Positions 1 through 8,511 of a stretch of 64,000 nt of DNA are shown here, piece after piece. The notes under the pieces were generated by a model. It saw nothing but the letters and a program-made list of their open reading frames with translations, was not told where the DNA came from and did not search any database. How positions within the stretch are numbered: the stretch's first letter is position 1; every line of letters begins with the position of its first letter. The DNA is from an uncultured Kiritimatiellota bacterium (lineage in GTDB: Bacteria; Verrucomicrobiota; Kiritimatiellia; RFP12; DVOR01), in the NCBI GenBank assembly GCA_944389945.1, contig CALXOF010000002.1, positions 62,001 through 126,000 of the forward strand. The letters are read 5' to 3'. The position numbers were made by a program, and so were the translations under genes.

Positions 1-896
1 ATGCGGTCGCCCTCCTGCAAACGGATGTCACGGGTGTCACGCGCGGCAGGGCCGCCGGACATCAGCTCGGCGACGAGCACTGTGCCATCGTCATAACGCA
101 ACGTTGCGCCGATACCGCACAGCGTCAGATTCATCTCCATGCTGAAGTCCTCGAAGTTCATCGGGGACATATAGTCAGTGTGCGGGTCGTAGGCAGTGGC
201 GACAGCCGAAAGATAACGTTGGAGGACGGTCTCGGAATCCATCTCTCCGTAGGCATCGCGAAGGGCCGCATACCGCTTGGAAAGGATGACGGGAACGGGC
301 TCATTGAGGTCCTCGTCCATGTAGTCTGGCTCTTCTTCCGCTTCGGCATCGTCCATCTCGGCCTCTTCGGCGTCCAGTTGCTTGGCGAGCGTAAGCGCAA
401 GATATTCGTTCTTGAGTGCAGTCCGCCAAAGCGTGCGTTGCTCGTCTCGGTTGGCCGGGCGCTCCGCCTTGCGACGCTTCCACACGTAAACATCGTCTCC
501 CGTGAAGTCAAAGGGTTCGGGTTCTTTGAGGATGGTCTCCACAAAGTCACACCGCTCCAAGAGTCGCTCCCGGACGAGCTGCATCAGATCATAGCCAAAG
601 GACAAATCCCCGCGCGCAATCATATCGTCGATCTGCGTCTTCTTGGATTCAATCTTTGCAAGGTCCTCCTGCGTGAGCAACGTATGGTCGAAGTCAAGGG
701 AGTCCACCAAATTGGTCCACGCAATGGCGGAAAGCCGGTCGTCAAATCGTTCCCCGGAGAGATGGTACAACCCCAATTGACGCGTCACACGGCGCGCAAT
801 CTCCGGATAAACGGGCTCCGGCGCGATGGAGGTGACTTCCGCAAAGAGGGCAAGGGGAAGAAGGGCTAAAAGCAGGGAAAGCAAACGCTTCGTCAT
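1..896 (-). CDS. prc: Tail-specific / C-terminal processing peptidase (S41 family), partial
   Basis: Periplasmic serine protease of the Prc/Tsp type, which degrades or trims proteins from their C-termini. The start is the ATG at 894-896 and the frame stays open to the window edge, so only about 298 N-terminal residues are seen. They begin with a signal peptide (MTKRLLSLLLALLPLALFA), then the helical N-terminal region typical of Prc (an SLDFDHTLLTQED stretch), an acidic insert, and YDPHTDYMSP near residue 235, matching the family's DPHTxYxSP motif. The glycine-rich start of a PDZ domain (CGIGATL) follows. The catalytic Ser/Lys lie beyond the window. It is the last gene visible of a ten-gene minus-strand operon, 3 bp after the NERD gene. 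The family call is firm; the distinction from CtpA rests on the long N-terminal region. Confidence 0.86.
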   Translation of the reverse strand, partial: MTKRLLSLLLALLPLALFAEVTSIAPEPVYPEIARRVTRQLGLYHLSGERFDDRLSAIAWTNLVDSLDFDHTLLTQEDLAKIESKKTQIDDMIARGDLSFGYDLMQLVRERLLERCDFVETILKEPEPFDFTGDDVYVWKRRKAERPANRDEQRTLWRTALKNEYLALTLAKQLDAEEAEMDDAEAEEEPDYMDEDLNEPVPVILSKRYAALRDAYGEMDSETVLQRYLSAVATAYDPHTDYMSPMNFEDFSMEMNLTLCGIGATLRYDDGTVLVAELMSGGPAARDTRDIRLQEGDR

Positions 897-899
897 AAA

Positions 900-1613
900 T
901 CACAATCCTTCCGTAATCGTAAGCGACCCCAACCGTGCCACGCAACGGGCAACGGCGGCGGCATCAAGTTCCGCGGGGCCAAGGGAAATGGCCGAAACCA
1001 AGTCAAGATAGGAGCAAACAAAGACCTCATCCGCCTGGGTGGAGGCATCGGCAAACTGCGGCCCAGCAAAACAGAGCACGCCATGCAGAACCTCCGGACG
1101 CACCTCCAACGCACGGGCGATGGCATTTACGGCGCGCCGCACCTGCTCCACCGGCGAATACGCCAACGGACGCCCATTGGCCAAAATCTGCGCACCGGCC
1201 ACGGAGACCTCGCCGCTCCAGTGCTTTGTCTCGATGATAAAGACGCCCTGCGGCCCAACGGCCACATGGTCCACATCCCGCCCATCAGGCAACAAGACGC
1301 CGTTGAGAATCGTCCATGCGGCCGGCAGATGGGCCAGCTCGCCGGCCACCATCTCCTCACCCCGTGCGCCCTTGAAATACCCATACACCAAGGCCGGCTG
1401 ACGGCGACAGTAAAGCAAAAACCCAAAGAGGGCCATCGCCAAAAGGATGACGCCAATCCACCACGGCAAGACCCCCACCCCGCCGATTGCCAACCCGATG
1501 CCAATGCCGAAGACAACGCCAAAACAGGCAATCGGCACCAACACGCGCCGCAATCCCCTTCGGCGCGCGGCGTCTCCAGGGACACCTTTCATCGTTGCTC
1601 GAGAACGTGCCAT
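900..1613 (-). CDS. NERD-domain membrane protein
   Basis: A 237-residue protein with two N-terminal membrane helices (about 25-44 and 51-68) followed by a nuclease-related (NERD) domain on the cytoplasmic side. Visible NERD hallmarks are GARGEE (82-87), DHVAVG (115-120) and the IIETKHW stretch (about 126-132), which place the E, D and E-x-K residues expected of this nuclease-like fold. NERD proteins are presumed to act on nucleic acids, but the substrate is unknown. The gene sits 12 bp after the LptF/G permease and 3 bp before prc, so it is almost certainly co-transcribed. The start at 1611-1613 has an AGGGAG Shine-Dalgarno sequence upstream. Confidence 0.8.
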   Translation of the reverse strand: MARSRATMKGVPGDAARRRGLRRVLVPIACFGVVFGIGIGLAIGGVGVLPWWIGVILLAMALFGFLLYCRRQPALVYGYFKGARGEEMVAGELAHLPAAWTILNGVLLPDGRDVDHVAVGPQGVFIIETKHWSGEVSVAGAQILANGRPLAYSPVEQVRRAVNAIARALEVRPEVLHGVLCFAGPQFADASTQADEVFVCSYLDLVSAISLGPAELDAAAVARCVARLGSLTITEGL

Positions 1614-1625
1614 GCAATTCTCCCT

Positions 1626-2729
1626 TTAAGGCAACCGCCTGAACAATATCACAGACACCACGGCAAAAACAAGGCAGGGCAACGCCACGGCCAACGCCGG
1701 CTTGATGATGTCGATATTGGAAAGAAACATCGAGAAGAAGGTCACCGCATAGTAGCCGATGAAAAGCCCGATGGCCAGCAGAATGCCGCGAAAGACCGAC
1801 TGACGGCCCGAGGCGATCCCCGCCGGGATGGCGAAGAGGGTCACCAACACGATGGCAAAGGGCGCCGCAAAATGGTTGTACGTCGCGTACGAGTCCTTGT
1901 TCTTATCCTCGGTGGTCATGCCGCTTTGCTCGCGCGTCTTGCGGTTGGCTTTGCGGTCAGCGAAAGAGGCAAGCGTGATGTCAAAGTTCTGCGCCACAAT
2001 CTGCCGCGGCGTCTCCGTGGCACGAGGAAGCGGCAAATTCATATGCTGTTGGGTACGCTCCGGCTCCTGGCGGTCCAATTCATCGTAATAGCGGCACGTC
2101 ACCCCGCCTTGCAACCACCACTCTCCGTCAATCCAGCGTGCCTCTGGTGCCTCATAGCGCACTTGAATAGAACCGTCAGGGCGCCTAAAGGTCACACTCA
2201 CATCCCCCAAGCGCTCGATGTTGGAGAGGTCCAACTCACCGATACTCCACACATGGGTATTGCCAGGCGCGGCAAAACCGGTTGCGATGGGCTCGCGCCC
2301 GGTCTGCTTAAAGTCGTTATCCTTGATGGCGAGCGCACGCATGGCCGCCACCGGCTTGACGAATTCCGTATTGACAAAGGAGAGCCCGGCGGCGACAAGC
2401 GCCGTCAAGACGATGGGCGCGACGATGACCCCCATCCCAATGCCGCCGGCACGCATGGCGATCAACTCACTGTGACGACAGAATTGCCACATCGTATAGA
2501 GCGTCGCCAGCAGAAAGACCGCCGGCAACAACCACTCCAGATACATCGACAGCGTGCCCCACAGAAAGTCCAAGGCCACACGCCAGGTCACAACGGATTC
2601 CGCGTCAAAGCAGGCGCCAATCAGGTCAAAGCTCATGAAGAGCAAGGTCAGCGCACAGAGGCCGAACAGGCAAATCAGCGCCGGCACCGCGAACGAACGC
2701 AACACGTAGAAAAAGAGAATCTTGCTCAT
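1626..2729 (-). CDS. LptF/LptG (YjgP/YjgQ) family LPS-export permease
   Basis: A 367-residue permease of the LptF/LptG family, part of the inner-membrane LptB2FG complex that extracts lipopolysaccharide and feeds it to the Lpt bridge. Three N-terminal membrane segments (about 8-35, 55-80, 100-120) include RHSELIAMRAGGI (85-97), the family's coupling-helix motif. A periplasmic beta-jellyroll region and three C-terminal helices follow, the usual architecture. The start at 2727-2729 (MSKILFF) was chosen over an upstream in-frame start because it gives normal family length and a 4-bp ATGA overlap with the preceding gene. Sequence alone does not say whether it is LptF or LptG. A second paralogue is not in the window. 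Confidence 0.85.
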   Translation of the reverse strand: MSKILFFYVLRSFAVPALICLFGLCALTLLFMSFDLIGACFDAESVVTWRVALDFLWGTLSMYLEWLLPAVFLLATLYTMWQFCRHSELIAMRAGGIGMGVIVAPIVLTALVAAGLSFVNTEFVKPVAAMRALAIKDNDFKQTGREPIATGFAAPGNTHVWSIGELDLSNIERLGDVSVTFRRPDGSIQVRYEAPEARWIDGEWWLQGGVTCRYYDELDRQEPERTQQHMNLPLPRATETPRQIVAQNFDITLASFADRKANRKTREQSGMTTEDKNKDSYATYNHFAAPFAIVLVTLFAIPAGIASGRQSVFRGILLAIGLFIGYYAVTFFSMFLSNIDIIKPALAVALPCLVFAVVSVILFRRLP

Positions 2730-3301
2730 TGGATGATCACCTCGCCAATCACCTCGCCCAACGCAATGAGCGTGCACACCGTGAGCAATCCGAGAACCAC
2801 AAAGCTCCAAGCCAGAATCCGCCGCAACACCACGTACTTGACCACAAGCTCGCACAACTTGCGAAAAATCCAAGGATAAAACACCACTATCATGCCAAAC
2901 GTCAAGCTCAAGTAACCCACCACAACGGGCACCTCGCGCCACAGCGTCACTTGCTCGCGGACAGCCAAAATCACCGGCATGGGCCACAACATCAACAACC
3001 CGCCGATTGCCCGCGCGCAGAGCAGATTGTCCAGGAGCAACCACGTCAGCACCATGCAGGCGATGCCGCCGACAATTACCCGCATCGGCGTCAGAAACGC
3101 AAGAAAGTCAATGGGGAAAAGCAACAACTGGGCCATCACCCAAATCCAGCAAATCGCGGACAGCACAACCCCGACCGCATACGCCCGCGGCAGTTTGCCG
3201 ACCAACCGTGGCGATGCGGGATGCAACAGAAAACCGCCGCAAGCCAACAATGCCACGGCCAAAGCCGCAACCAACAGTCGTGCGATGGCCAAGTCGCTCA
3301 T
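2726..3301 (-). CDS. Small polytopic membrane protein, unknown function
   Basis: A 191-residue, very hydrophobic protein with about six predicted membrane helices and no recognisable catalytic motif. It overlaps the LptF/G permease by 4 bp at its 3' end and the AI-2E-type permease by 4 bp at its 5' end, so it is translationally coupled to both. I do not recognise the family. The tight coupling with the Lpt permease makes a role in envelope biogenesis plausible, but that is inference from position only. The composition is ordinary for the operon, with no sign of transfer. Confidence 0.7.
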   Translation of the reverse strand: MSDLAIARLLVAALAVALLACGGFLLHPASPRLVGKLPRAYAVGVVLSAICWIWVMAQLLLFPIDFLAFLTPMRVIVGGIACMVLTWLLLDNLLCARAIGGLLMLWPMPVILAVREQVTLWREVPVVVGYLSLTFGMIVVFYPWIFRKLCELVVKYVVLRRILAWSFVVLGLLTVCTLIALGEVIGEVIIQ

Positions 3302-4482
3302 GCTCGATTTCCTTCCATTTCGCCATCACTTCCAACAAACCGTTCCGACAGGGCGCGCCAGCCATCCCACGAGGCCTTCACGAAAGCCGTCAACGGAATG
3401 GCCAACAGCAGCCCCAAGAAGCCGCCTAGCTGCGTCCAGAACAACAGCGCAAAGACAATCTGCCACGCCGCCAACTTCATGCGGTTGCCTTGAATATAAG
3501 GTTGCATGACATAGCCGTCGAATGTCTGCACAGCGCAAAACACGGCAAAGGCTCCGACCGCCAACCAAATGCCGCCATCAAAGAACGCCACCGGCAAGGC
3601 CACGCACAGACCAAGCGTCGCGCCAACATACGGCATCAGGTTCATCAAACCCAGGACGAAGCCGATGAGGAACCCATTGGGCACCCCCAGAAGCAGGAAG
3701 CCCGTTCCATACAAAAGCCCCTGCAGGAAGACGTCAATGAACTGCCCACGGAAATACGAGACCACGATGTCGCTGAAGTCCTGGAAGTAGTCCGCCACGA
3801 CCCGCCGTCCCCGCTCGCCCAGGAAGGGCAACCGCGCCGCGAACGCGTCCCCCGTCATCGGCTTCTGCATCACAAAGAGAATCCAATAGAAGAGGGTCAG
3901 CAGCCACATCAACGCCTTCGAGCCAAAGGAGAGAATCACCTCGCCGATGGCAAGCGCCACCTCGCCTACGGAGAGGCCCGTGTCTGCCACACGCTCCGCG
4001 ATTTGCGCGAATCCTGCGCCGTGCACGGACAGGAGCTCGGGTACGGTCGGCAACCCCTGCACCACGTCCTTTGCGTTCGGGAAGAGCTCAATCAACGTCG
4101 CTCGCAACTGCTCCACCCAAACGGGCACCGCCTCAATAAGCGCCACCGTCTGCGTGTAGAAGAACGCGCCGAAAAACCACACCAATAGCGCCAGAGGAAC
4201 CAAAAAGGAGAGCGCAAACACAATCACGGTCGGGAAGTCGCGTCCCCCGAACCAGTCCTGCAACCGCGCATACCACGGCCGCGTCAGCAAACTCAGGAAG
4301 AAGGCCACAATCACCGGCCCGATGACATGCAGGAAATAGCCCAACACCTCCAAGGTCAGCCAAACCAACGACACCACCCCGATTGCCAAGGCCGCCGTAC
4401 AGAAAAAGGTAATCGTCGCCGCGACGATACGGTTCTGCGTCGCCGTCAGCGTGACAAAGGGGCGACTCCCGGTGTTACGCAT
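3298..4482 (-). CDS. AI-2E family transporter (PerM/TqsA-like permease)
   Basis: A 394-residue member of the AI-2E transporter family (formerly UPF0118/PerM), a group of polytopic inner-membrane proteins linked to export of small molecules and, in some members, cation/proton exchange. There are two helices near the N-terminus, a soluble region of amphipathic helices (about 100-190), and five or more C-terminal helices. The family's conserved core (GFLIGFVLGLMNLMPYVGA) and an IQGNRM stretch are visible. The gene overlaps its neighbours by 8 bp upstream and 4 bp downstream within the long minus-strand operon. The substrate cannot be inferred. Confidence 0.85.
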   Translation of the reverse strand: MRNTGSRPFVTLTATQNRIVAATITFFCTAALAIGVVSLVWLTLEVLGYFLHVIGPVIVAFFLSLLTRPWYARLQDWFGGRDFPTVIVFALSFLVPLALLVWFFGAFFYTQTVALIEAVPVWVEQLRATLIELFPNAKDVVQGLPTVPELLSVHGAGFAQIAERVADTGLSVGEVALAIGEVILSFGSKALMWLLTLFYWILFVMQKPMTGDAFAARLPFLGERGRRVVADYFQDFSDIVVSYFRGQFIDVFLQGLLYGTGFLLLGVPNGFLIGFVLGLMNLMPYVGATLGLCVALPVAFFDGGIWLAVGAFAVFCAVQTFDGYVMQPYIQGNRMKLAAWQIVFALLFWTQLGGFLGLLLAIPLTAFVKASWDGWRALSERFVGSDGEMEGNRA

Positions 4483-5260
4483 CGTTGCCCTCCTCCGTCG
4501 TGAAGGTGTCGGACCGGACGCTCTCCACGGTCAGCTTGGTCACGCGGTCAAACCCCAGCCGACGCACGCGGAATTCCCGCGGCACCCACCGTTCATTTTC
4601 ACGGCCCAACCGTTGCACATACATCTGCCGCGCGGTCTTCCCGCCCGGCCCGAGTTGCTCGGTCTGCATCAAAAGTCCCGTTCCCTTGTCCACCCACAGG
4701 CGCACAGCGGTCAAGCCCTGCACGGGCGTCGGCGGCTCGGCCTCCAACACCACGCACTCCCGGCTGCTCCGCCGCGTGGGGATGTCTTTGGCTTCCAGCT
4801 CGGCCTCGTCTAACAACCGCACGTTGGGCCACCAGAGATAATCGAAGGTCAGGTCCACCCACGTCAGGTCGCTCTCGCCGATGGGGGTGTTCAGGTTCAC
4901 GCCTTCCACGCGCGTGCCGTCGTCCTGAATCAGCGTCAGATTCGGCTTACCGTCCACGCGCCGCATCTCGGCCTTCAACAACTCCGCCTGGTTCTCTTCG
5001 GAAAAGAGCAACACGCACTTGGCCACGGGTTCCGCCCCGGCCCAGTTCAGCTCCAGCGTGTACGGCCGCGCCGTCTCTTCCAATCCGCGCGCCTTCGCGG
5101 TGATCAGTTCACCCATCACCGTGAAGTTCTCTTTCGGGAACATCTCCCGCGCCTGAATCAGAATCTGCTGCGGGGTCAATCCCTCCGTCGCGTCCTCGGC
5201 CAGCACCGACCCGCCCAGGCAAAGCGCGGCAAACGCCGCAAGGAAAAATCGCCGTCTCAT
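4475..5260 (-). CDS. Periplasmic LolA-like / outer-membrane lipoprotein-sorting protein
   Basis: A 261-residue secreted protein with an N-terminal signal peptide (MRRRFFLAAFAALCLGGSVLA). The rest is rich in beta-strand with a pattern like the LolA-related 'outer membrane lipoprotein-sorting protein' family: an ETARPYTLELNW strand, a DLTFDYLWWPN segment, and a RVTKLTVESVRSDT strand near the end. Such proteins are thought to bind lipidated or hydrophobic clients in the periplasm. The start at 5258-5260 gives a clean signal peptide and a 4-bp overlap with mcsB; a longer in-frame extension upstream would lie inside mcsB and lacks support. The specific client is unknown. The assignment is by fold pattern, so moderate. 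Confidence 0.68.
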   Translation of the reverse strand: MRRRFFLAAFAALCLGGSVLAEDATEGLTPQQILIQAREMFPKENFTVMGELITAKARGLEETARPYTLELNWAGAEPVAKCVLLFSEENQAELLKAEMRRVDGKPNLTLIQDDGTRVEGVNLNTPIGESDLTWVDLTFDYLWWPNVRLLDEAELEAKDIPTRRSSRECVVLEAEPPTPVQGLTAVRLWVDKGTGLLMQTEQLGPGGKTARQMYVQRLGRENERWVPREFRVRRLGFDRVTKLTVESVRSDTFTTEEGNDA

Positions 5261-6351
5261 TGCTCGTCTGCCCTTTCCACCAACTCCCGCGAGAGGGAGA
5301 ACCCGGCCAAAGGCCGCATCCAGGCGGCCCGCAACGCCTCTTCGCGCCACGGCTGGAAGGTGTCCACGTCATGCGGCAACACGTGTTTCCGCCGCAGGGC
5401 GCGTCCATGCGCACGATAGAAGACGCGTTCGGTCGCGTCGTCAAACCAGTGCGGATCCAGGGGATTCACCTTCTTCGCGGTGATGGCCCCCGTCGTCAAC
5501 CCAAGCCGCAGGTCGGACAGCAGGTCCAGCGCCTCTTCCGCGCTCATCATCGTGGCGGCCTTCAACACGGCCTTGGCCCGCGTCAGAATATCCAGGAAGA
5601 CGAAGGGCTCGTCGCGAAACATCCGCCACCGGGCCTCGGTCTCTTGGTCCGACACGCGCACCAGAAAGGCCTTGAAGCGCCGCACAATCTCCATCATCGG
5701 CGCTCCCAGGGAGAAGCGATTGAAGAGGATGACCAGGCTACCCGGCGGCGTGCTTTCAGGCCGCTCCAGTTCCACCAACGTCCCCTTCACCTCGGCGGCA
5801 TTGCACAGCTCGCGCAGATACCCAAAGTGCGCCAACCCGCCCAAATGCATCCACGTCCGGATACGAAGCCCGGTCCCGACCAGCGTCGGTTGCGCCGTCA
5901 GATACCCCAGCTCGCGCGTGCTCACATACTCCAGCGGATCCGCCAGCGCGTCCACAAACGCCCGCAACAGCGCCGCCTTTTCCTCGAAGTCCAAGAAGTC
6001 GCCGCTCACCGAGAAAGTCAGGTGGTTGGCGCTCATCACCTCGCACCACACCGTCGTCTCGCCGTCCGCGGCCGTTGCCTTCAGCAGACGATACCCGGGC
6101 CCGCGCTCGCTACGCGGCGCCAACCCGTGATAGACCTCTGCCATCTCGGCCAAATCGTCGTCGTCCGTCAGGTCTTCCACCTGCACGCGCGCCGCGATGG
6201 CCCCCTGCAACCGCTTCCCGAAGGCCTTGGCCGCACGGTCGCCCATCGCGCCGGGGAAGACGGCCCCGCGCACATTGCGCACCAGGGAAATCTGCGTCTT
6301 CACGCAGAAGATGTGGAGGTTCCGTTCCGCCCGCGACGCCTCACTCGCCAT
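5257..6351 (-). CDS. mcsB: McsB-like protein arginine kinase homologue, active site degenerate
   Basis: A 364-residue homologue of McsB, the guanido-phosphotransferase-fold kinase that phosphorylates arginines to mark proteins for ClpCP. Clear family segments are LVRNVRGAVFPG (about 22-34), LTAQPTLVGTGLR, and a C-terminal SAEEALDLLSDLRLG. However, the catalytic NEEDH loop reads SANHL, the QISNQ..LG.SE loop reads LFNRFSLGAPMME, and the first nucleotide-binding arginine (TRIRLARN) appears lost in KTQISLVRN. It is therefore probably a weak or inactive kinase, possibly acting as a phosphoarginine reader or McsA partner. It overlaps mcsA by 11 bp, the usual pairing. The family is confident; inactivity is inferred from motif loss. 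Confidence 0.82.
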   Translation of the reverse strand: MASEASRAERNLHIFCVKTQISLVRNVRGAVFPGAMGDRAAKAFGKRLQGAIAARVQVEDLTDDDDLAEMAEVYHGLAPRSERGPGYRLLKATAADGETTVWCEVMSANHLTFSVSGDFLDFEEKAALLRAFVDALADPLEYVSTRELGYLTAQPTLVGTGLRIRTWMHLGGLAHFGYLRELCNAAEVKGTLVELERPESTPPGSLVILFNRFSLGAPMMEIVRRFKAFLVRVSDQETEARWRMFRDEPFVFLDILTRAKAVLKAATMMSAEEALDLLSDLRLGLTTGAITAKKVNPLDPHWFDDATERVFYRAHGRALRRKHVLPHDVDTFQPWREEALRAAWMRPLAGFSLSRELVERADEQ

Positions 6352-6886
6352 GACCGTTCTCCTCGTCGCGCAACCGCTTCAGTTCCGCGCGCAGACGCTT
6401 GGCCTCGCGGTAGTCTTCGCGCTTCAGCGCTTCGGCCAACTGCCGTTCCAACTCCTGCTCGGTCGTCGCTTGCGCCTCGCCGGGCAACGTGTCGCCCGCG
6501 TATTGATGGCACAGCTGGCATTCGTCGAAGAGGGCCCGCAACGCCTTCCCGAAAGTCTTGTAGCACACGGGGCACCCAATCAACCCCACCGTGCGAATCT
6601 CGTCCATCGTCGTCCCGCACCCGGGGCAACGCGTCTCGCGCTCGGCTTCCTGCCCGGGCAATCCCTCGAGCAACTTCCCGATGCGCCCAAAGAGCTCGCC
6701 CATCGGCGATTCCCCACCCTGCTCGCCCGCGTCGATCGCCGTCACCTGGATGCCGCGCGATTCTCCGAAGGCCCGTTCCCGCGCCGCGCACGTATGGCAG
6801 ACATAGAGCTCCTCGCGCTTCCCGTTTTCGCCCTTCCGGTAAAGCACCGTCTCTGCCTGACGTTCATGGCACAGTTCGCACTTCAT
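6341..6886 (-). CDS. mcsA: McsA: zinc-finger / UVR-domain partner of McsB
   Basis: A 181-residue protein with paired Cys motifs near the N-terminus (CELCH, CHTC) and a second set (CPGCG, GCPVCY) that bind zinc, then a C-terminal UVR motif (LERQLAEALKREDYREAKRL, about 145-165). This order is diagnostic of McsA, which activates McsB and links it to the Clp protease system. The start at 6884-6886 (MKCELCH) begins directly with the first Cys motif and overlaps coaC by 4 bp. An extra CQLCHQY pair follows near residue 123. Function is inferred from family and from the adjacent mcsB. Confidence 0.88.
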   Translation of the reverse strand: MKCELCHERQAETVLYRKGENGKREELYVCHTCAARERAFGESRGIQVTAIDAGEQGGESPMGELFGRIGKLLEGLPGQEAERETRCPGCGTTMDEIRTVGLIGCPVCYKTFGKALRALFDECQLCHQYAGDTLPGEAQATTEQELERQLAEALKREDYREAKRLRAELKRLRDEENGHGE

Positions 6887-7428
6887 GCACGCGCTCCCGC
6901 AATCCGCTTCAACGCGGTCAAAATCGCCTCGGGCTCGGGCAGACGTCCCGTGCCGGTCACGCCGCAGGCCAGTTCCCCGGCCTCGGGGTCCAAGATTCGC
7001 GCCCCGCGCGCCTTCAACGCCTCCGCGTTTGCTTGGGTCGCGGGGTTGGCCCACATGTCCTTGTTCATCGCCGGAGCCAAAACCAGCGGCTTCGTGCACG
7101 CCAGCGCGGCCTGGGTCAGCAGGTTGTCGGCCAGCCCGTGCGCCAACTTCGCCAGCGTGTTCGCCGAGCACGGCGCCACCACAAAGAGGTCGCACCACTG
7201 CGCCAACTCAATGTGCAGGGGATGCCAATCCGGCCGCACCGCGAAGGCATCGGTCTCCACTGGATGCTGCGACAGCGTCCGCCAGGTGATTTCCCCCACG
7301 AAGTCAAGCGCCCGCGGCGTCGCCGCCACGCGCACCTCCCACCCTTCGCGCACCATCAGGCGCACCAGCGAGCACGCCTTGTAGCACGCGATCGCCCCGG
7401 TCACGCCAAGCGCCACCCGCACGCTCAC
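6883..7428 (-). CDS. coaC: Phosphopantothenoylcysteine decarboxylase domain protein (CoaC, stand-alone)
   Basis: A 181-residue flavoprotein of the HFCD family that decarboxylates 4'-phosphopantothenoylcysteine in coenzyme A synthesis. It shows the N-terminal GVTGAIACYKA flavin-binding loop, the catalytic His in HIEL (about 73-76), the APAMN loop (about 115-119) and the ACG substrate-clamp motif (LACGVTGTGRL). Most bacteria fuse this to phosphopantothenoylcysteine synthetase (CoaBC). Here the protein ends right after the decarboxylase domain, and no CoaB is seen in the window. The start is a GTG at 7426-7428, overlapping the gmk stop (GTGA). Confidence 0.87.
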   Translation of the reverse strand: MSVRVALGVTGAIACYKACSLVRLMVREGWEVRVAATPRALDFVGEITWRTLSQHPVETDAFAVRPDWHPLHIELAQWCDLFVVAPCSANTLAKLAHGLADNLLTQAALACTKPLVLAPAMNKDMWANPATQANAEALKARGARILDPEAGELACGVTGTGRLPEPEAILTALKRIAGARA

Positions 7429-8018
7429 AGCTCGCCTCCCTTCACCAGGAGAATGTCCCGCAGCCGACGATAGGCCACCTGCAAGTCGTCGTTCACCACG
7501 CGATAGGTGAACTCATGCGCGCGATCCAGCTCGCCCTGCGCGTTCGCCAACCGCACCTGGATGCTCTCGGGCGAATCCTCGCCGCGCCCGACCAACCGCT
7601 TCCGTAGCTCGTCCAGACTCGGCGGCTCGATGAAGATGTCCACGAACCCGGCCCGCAACGGGTCGTCCGCGGGAAGCCCCGCGACAAACCGCCGCACCGA
7701 CTCCGCCCCCACCACGTCGATGTCCATCAGCACGCTCTGCCCCTCTGCGAAGGCCTCGCGCACCGGACCCGCCGGCGTCCCGTAACGATTCCCATGCACC
7801 GTCGCGGATTCCAGGAGCAGCCCTTCCCGCTCCTGCCGCGCAAACTCGTCCTTGGAGAGGAAGAAGTAGTCCACCCCATCCTCTTCCTCCCCGCGCGGCG
7901 CACGCGTCGTGCACGACACGGAATAGGTGATCTCCGGAAACTCCTGGAGCAACAAATCGCACAACGTACTCTTGCCCGCCCCGCTGGGCGCGCTCATCAC
8001 AATCAGCAACGGCTTCAT
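7425..8018 (-). CDS. gmk: Guanylate kinase
   Basis: A 197-residue guanylate kinase (ATP + GMP to ADP + GDP). It has the P-loop SAPSGAGKST (about 9-18), the GMP-binding SCTTRAPRGEEEDGVDYFFL segment, the ESATVHGNRYGTP region and a DIDVVGA Walker-B-like strand. The start at 8016-8018 (MKPLLIVMSAPSG) matches family length; an upstream in-frame start at 8075 would add 19 residues that do not look like the family. It is the first gene of the long minus-strand operon. The 5' side is repeat-filled intergenic DNA. Confidence 0.93.
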   Translation of the reverse strand: MKPLLIVMSAPSGAGKSTLCDLLLQEFPEITYSVSCTTRAPRGEEEDGVDYFFLSKDEFARQEREGLLLESATVHGNRYGTPAGPVREAFAEGQSVLMDIDVVGAESVRRFVAGLPADDPLRAGFVDIFIEPPSLDELRKRLVGRGEDSPESIQVRLANAQGELDRAHEFTYRVVNDDLQVAYRRLRDILLVKGGEL

Positions 8019-8090
8019 CAATCGTCTCTTTCTTTCCAACGCCATAACCCTTATACGATACCAAAACCCCGCCAATCCTGCACACAGTCA

Positions 8091-8126
8091 GGGAAGTTTG
8101 GAAGTTTAGAGGCTTGGAAGTTTGGC
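8091..8126 (+). repeat. GGAAGTTTGG-type short repeat
   Basis: Variants of a purine-rich 9-10 bp unit (GGAAGTTTGG, GAGGCTTGG) in tandem. Similar runs occur at 19758-19800, 22325-22365, 22558-22590, 33741-33770 and 39612-39655, in either orientation. Confidence 0.75.
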
Positions 8127-8249
8127 TTTGCGGCTGACGCCGCTTTGCACAGCGCCTCGCCCGTCGCCCCGCAAGGGCGCTCCTGTATCTCCTGAACCTC
8201 CTGAATCTCCTGACCCTGGTCGTGTGCGCCTCCGGCGCACCAACTCTCC

Positions 8250-8446
8250 AAAACCAAAGCGTGGCGTGCGAAGCCCGCCACGCCCCTACAGGCCTCCGGG
8301 CCGGACGTGCGCCTTGCGCGCACGCACGGCCCGCCCCCTGCATCGCCTTCTTTGTGTCCTTTGTGGCCTTTGTGATTTCCAATCTATTCTGGCAGTCCTG
8401 CGTGCGGTAGCACGCCCATAAATCTGCCCAAAATCTGCGAAATCTG
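8250..8446 (+). repeat. Composite hairpin repeat, copy 1
   Basis: A module of about 200 bp with three strong inverted repeats: GCGTGGCG...CGCCACGC near the left end, GGGCCG...CGGCCC with an inner GTGCGC/GCGCAC pair, and GCGTGC-GGTA-GCACGC near the right end. Between them are TTTGTGTCCTTTGTGG-type short repeats, and AAATCTGC repeats close it. Related copies are at 19315-19516 and, inverted, at 33830-34029. Confidence 0.82.
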
Positions 8447-8511
8447 AGGTTTCCCCATTCTGGCAGTCCTCTCCCGGCTTCCAAACCGCCTCCCCAAAAT
8501 GCCTCTTTGCG

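Noticed and set aside
1083-2879. 598-codon plus-strand frame over the NERD and Lpt genes.
   Set aside because: His/Arg/Gln-rich low-complexity translation without motifs; the minus-strand genes are well supported.
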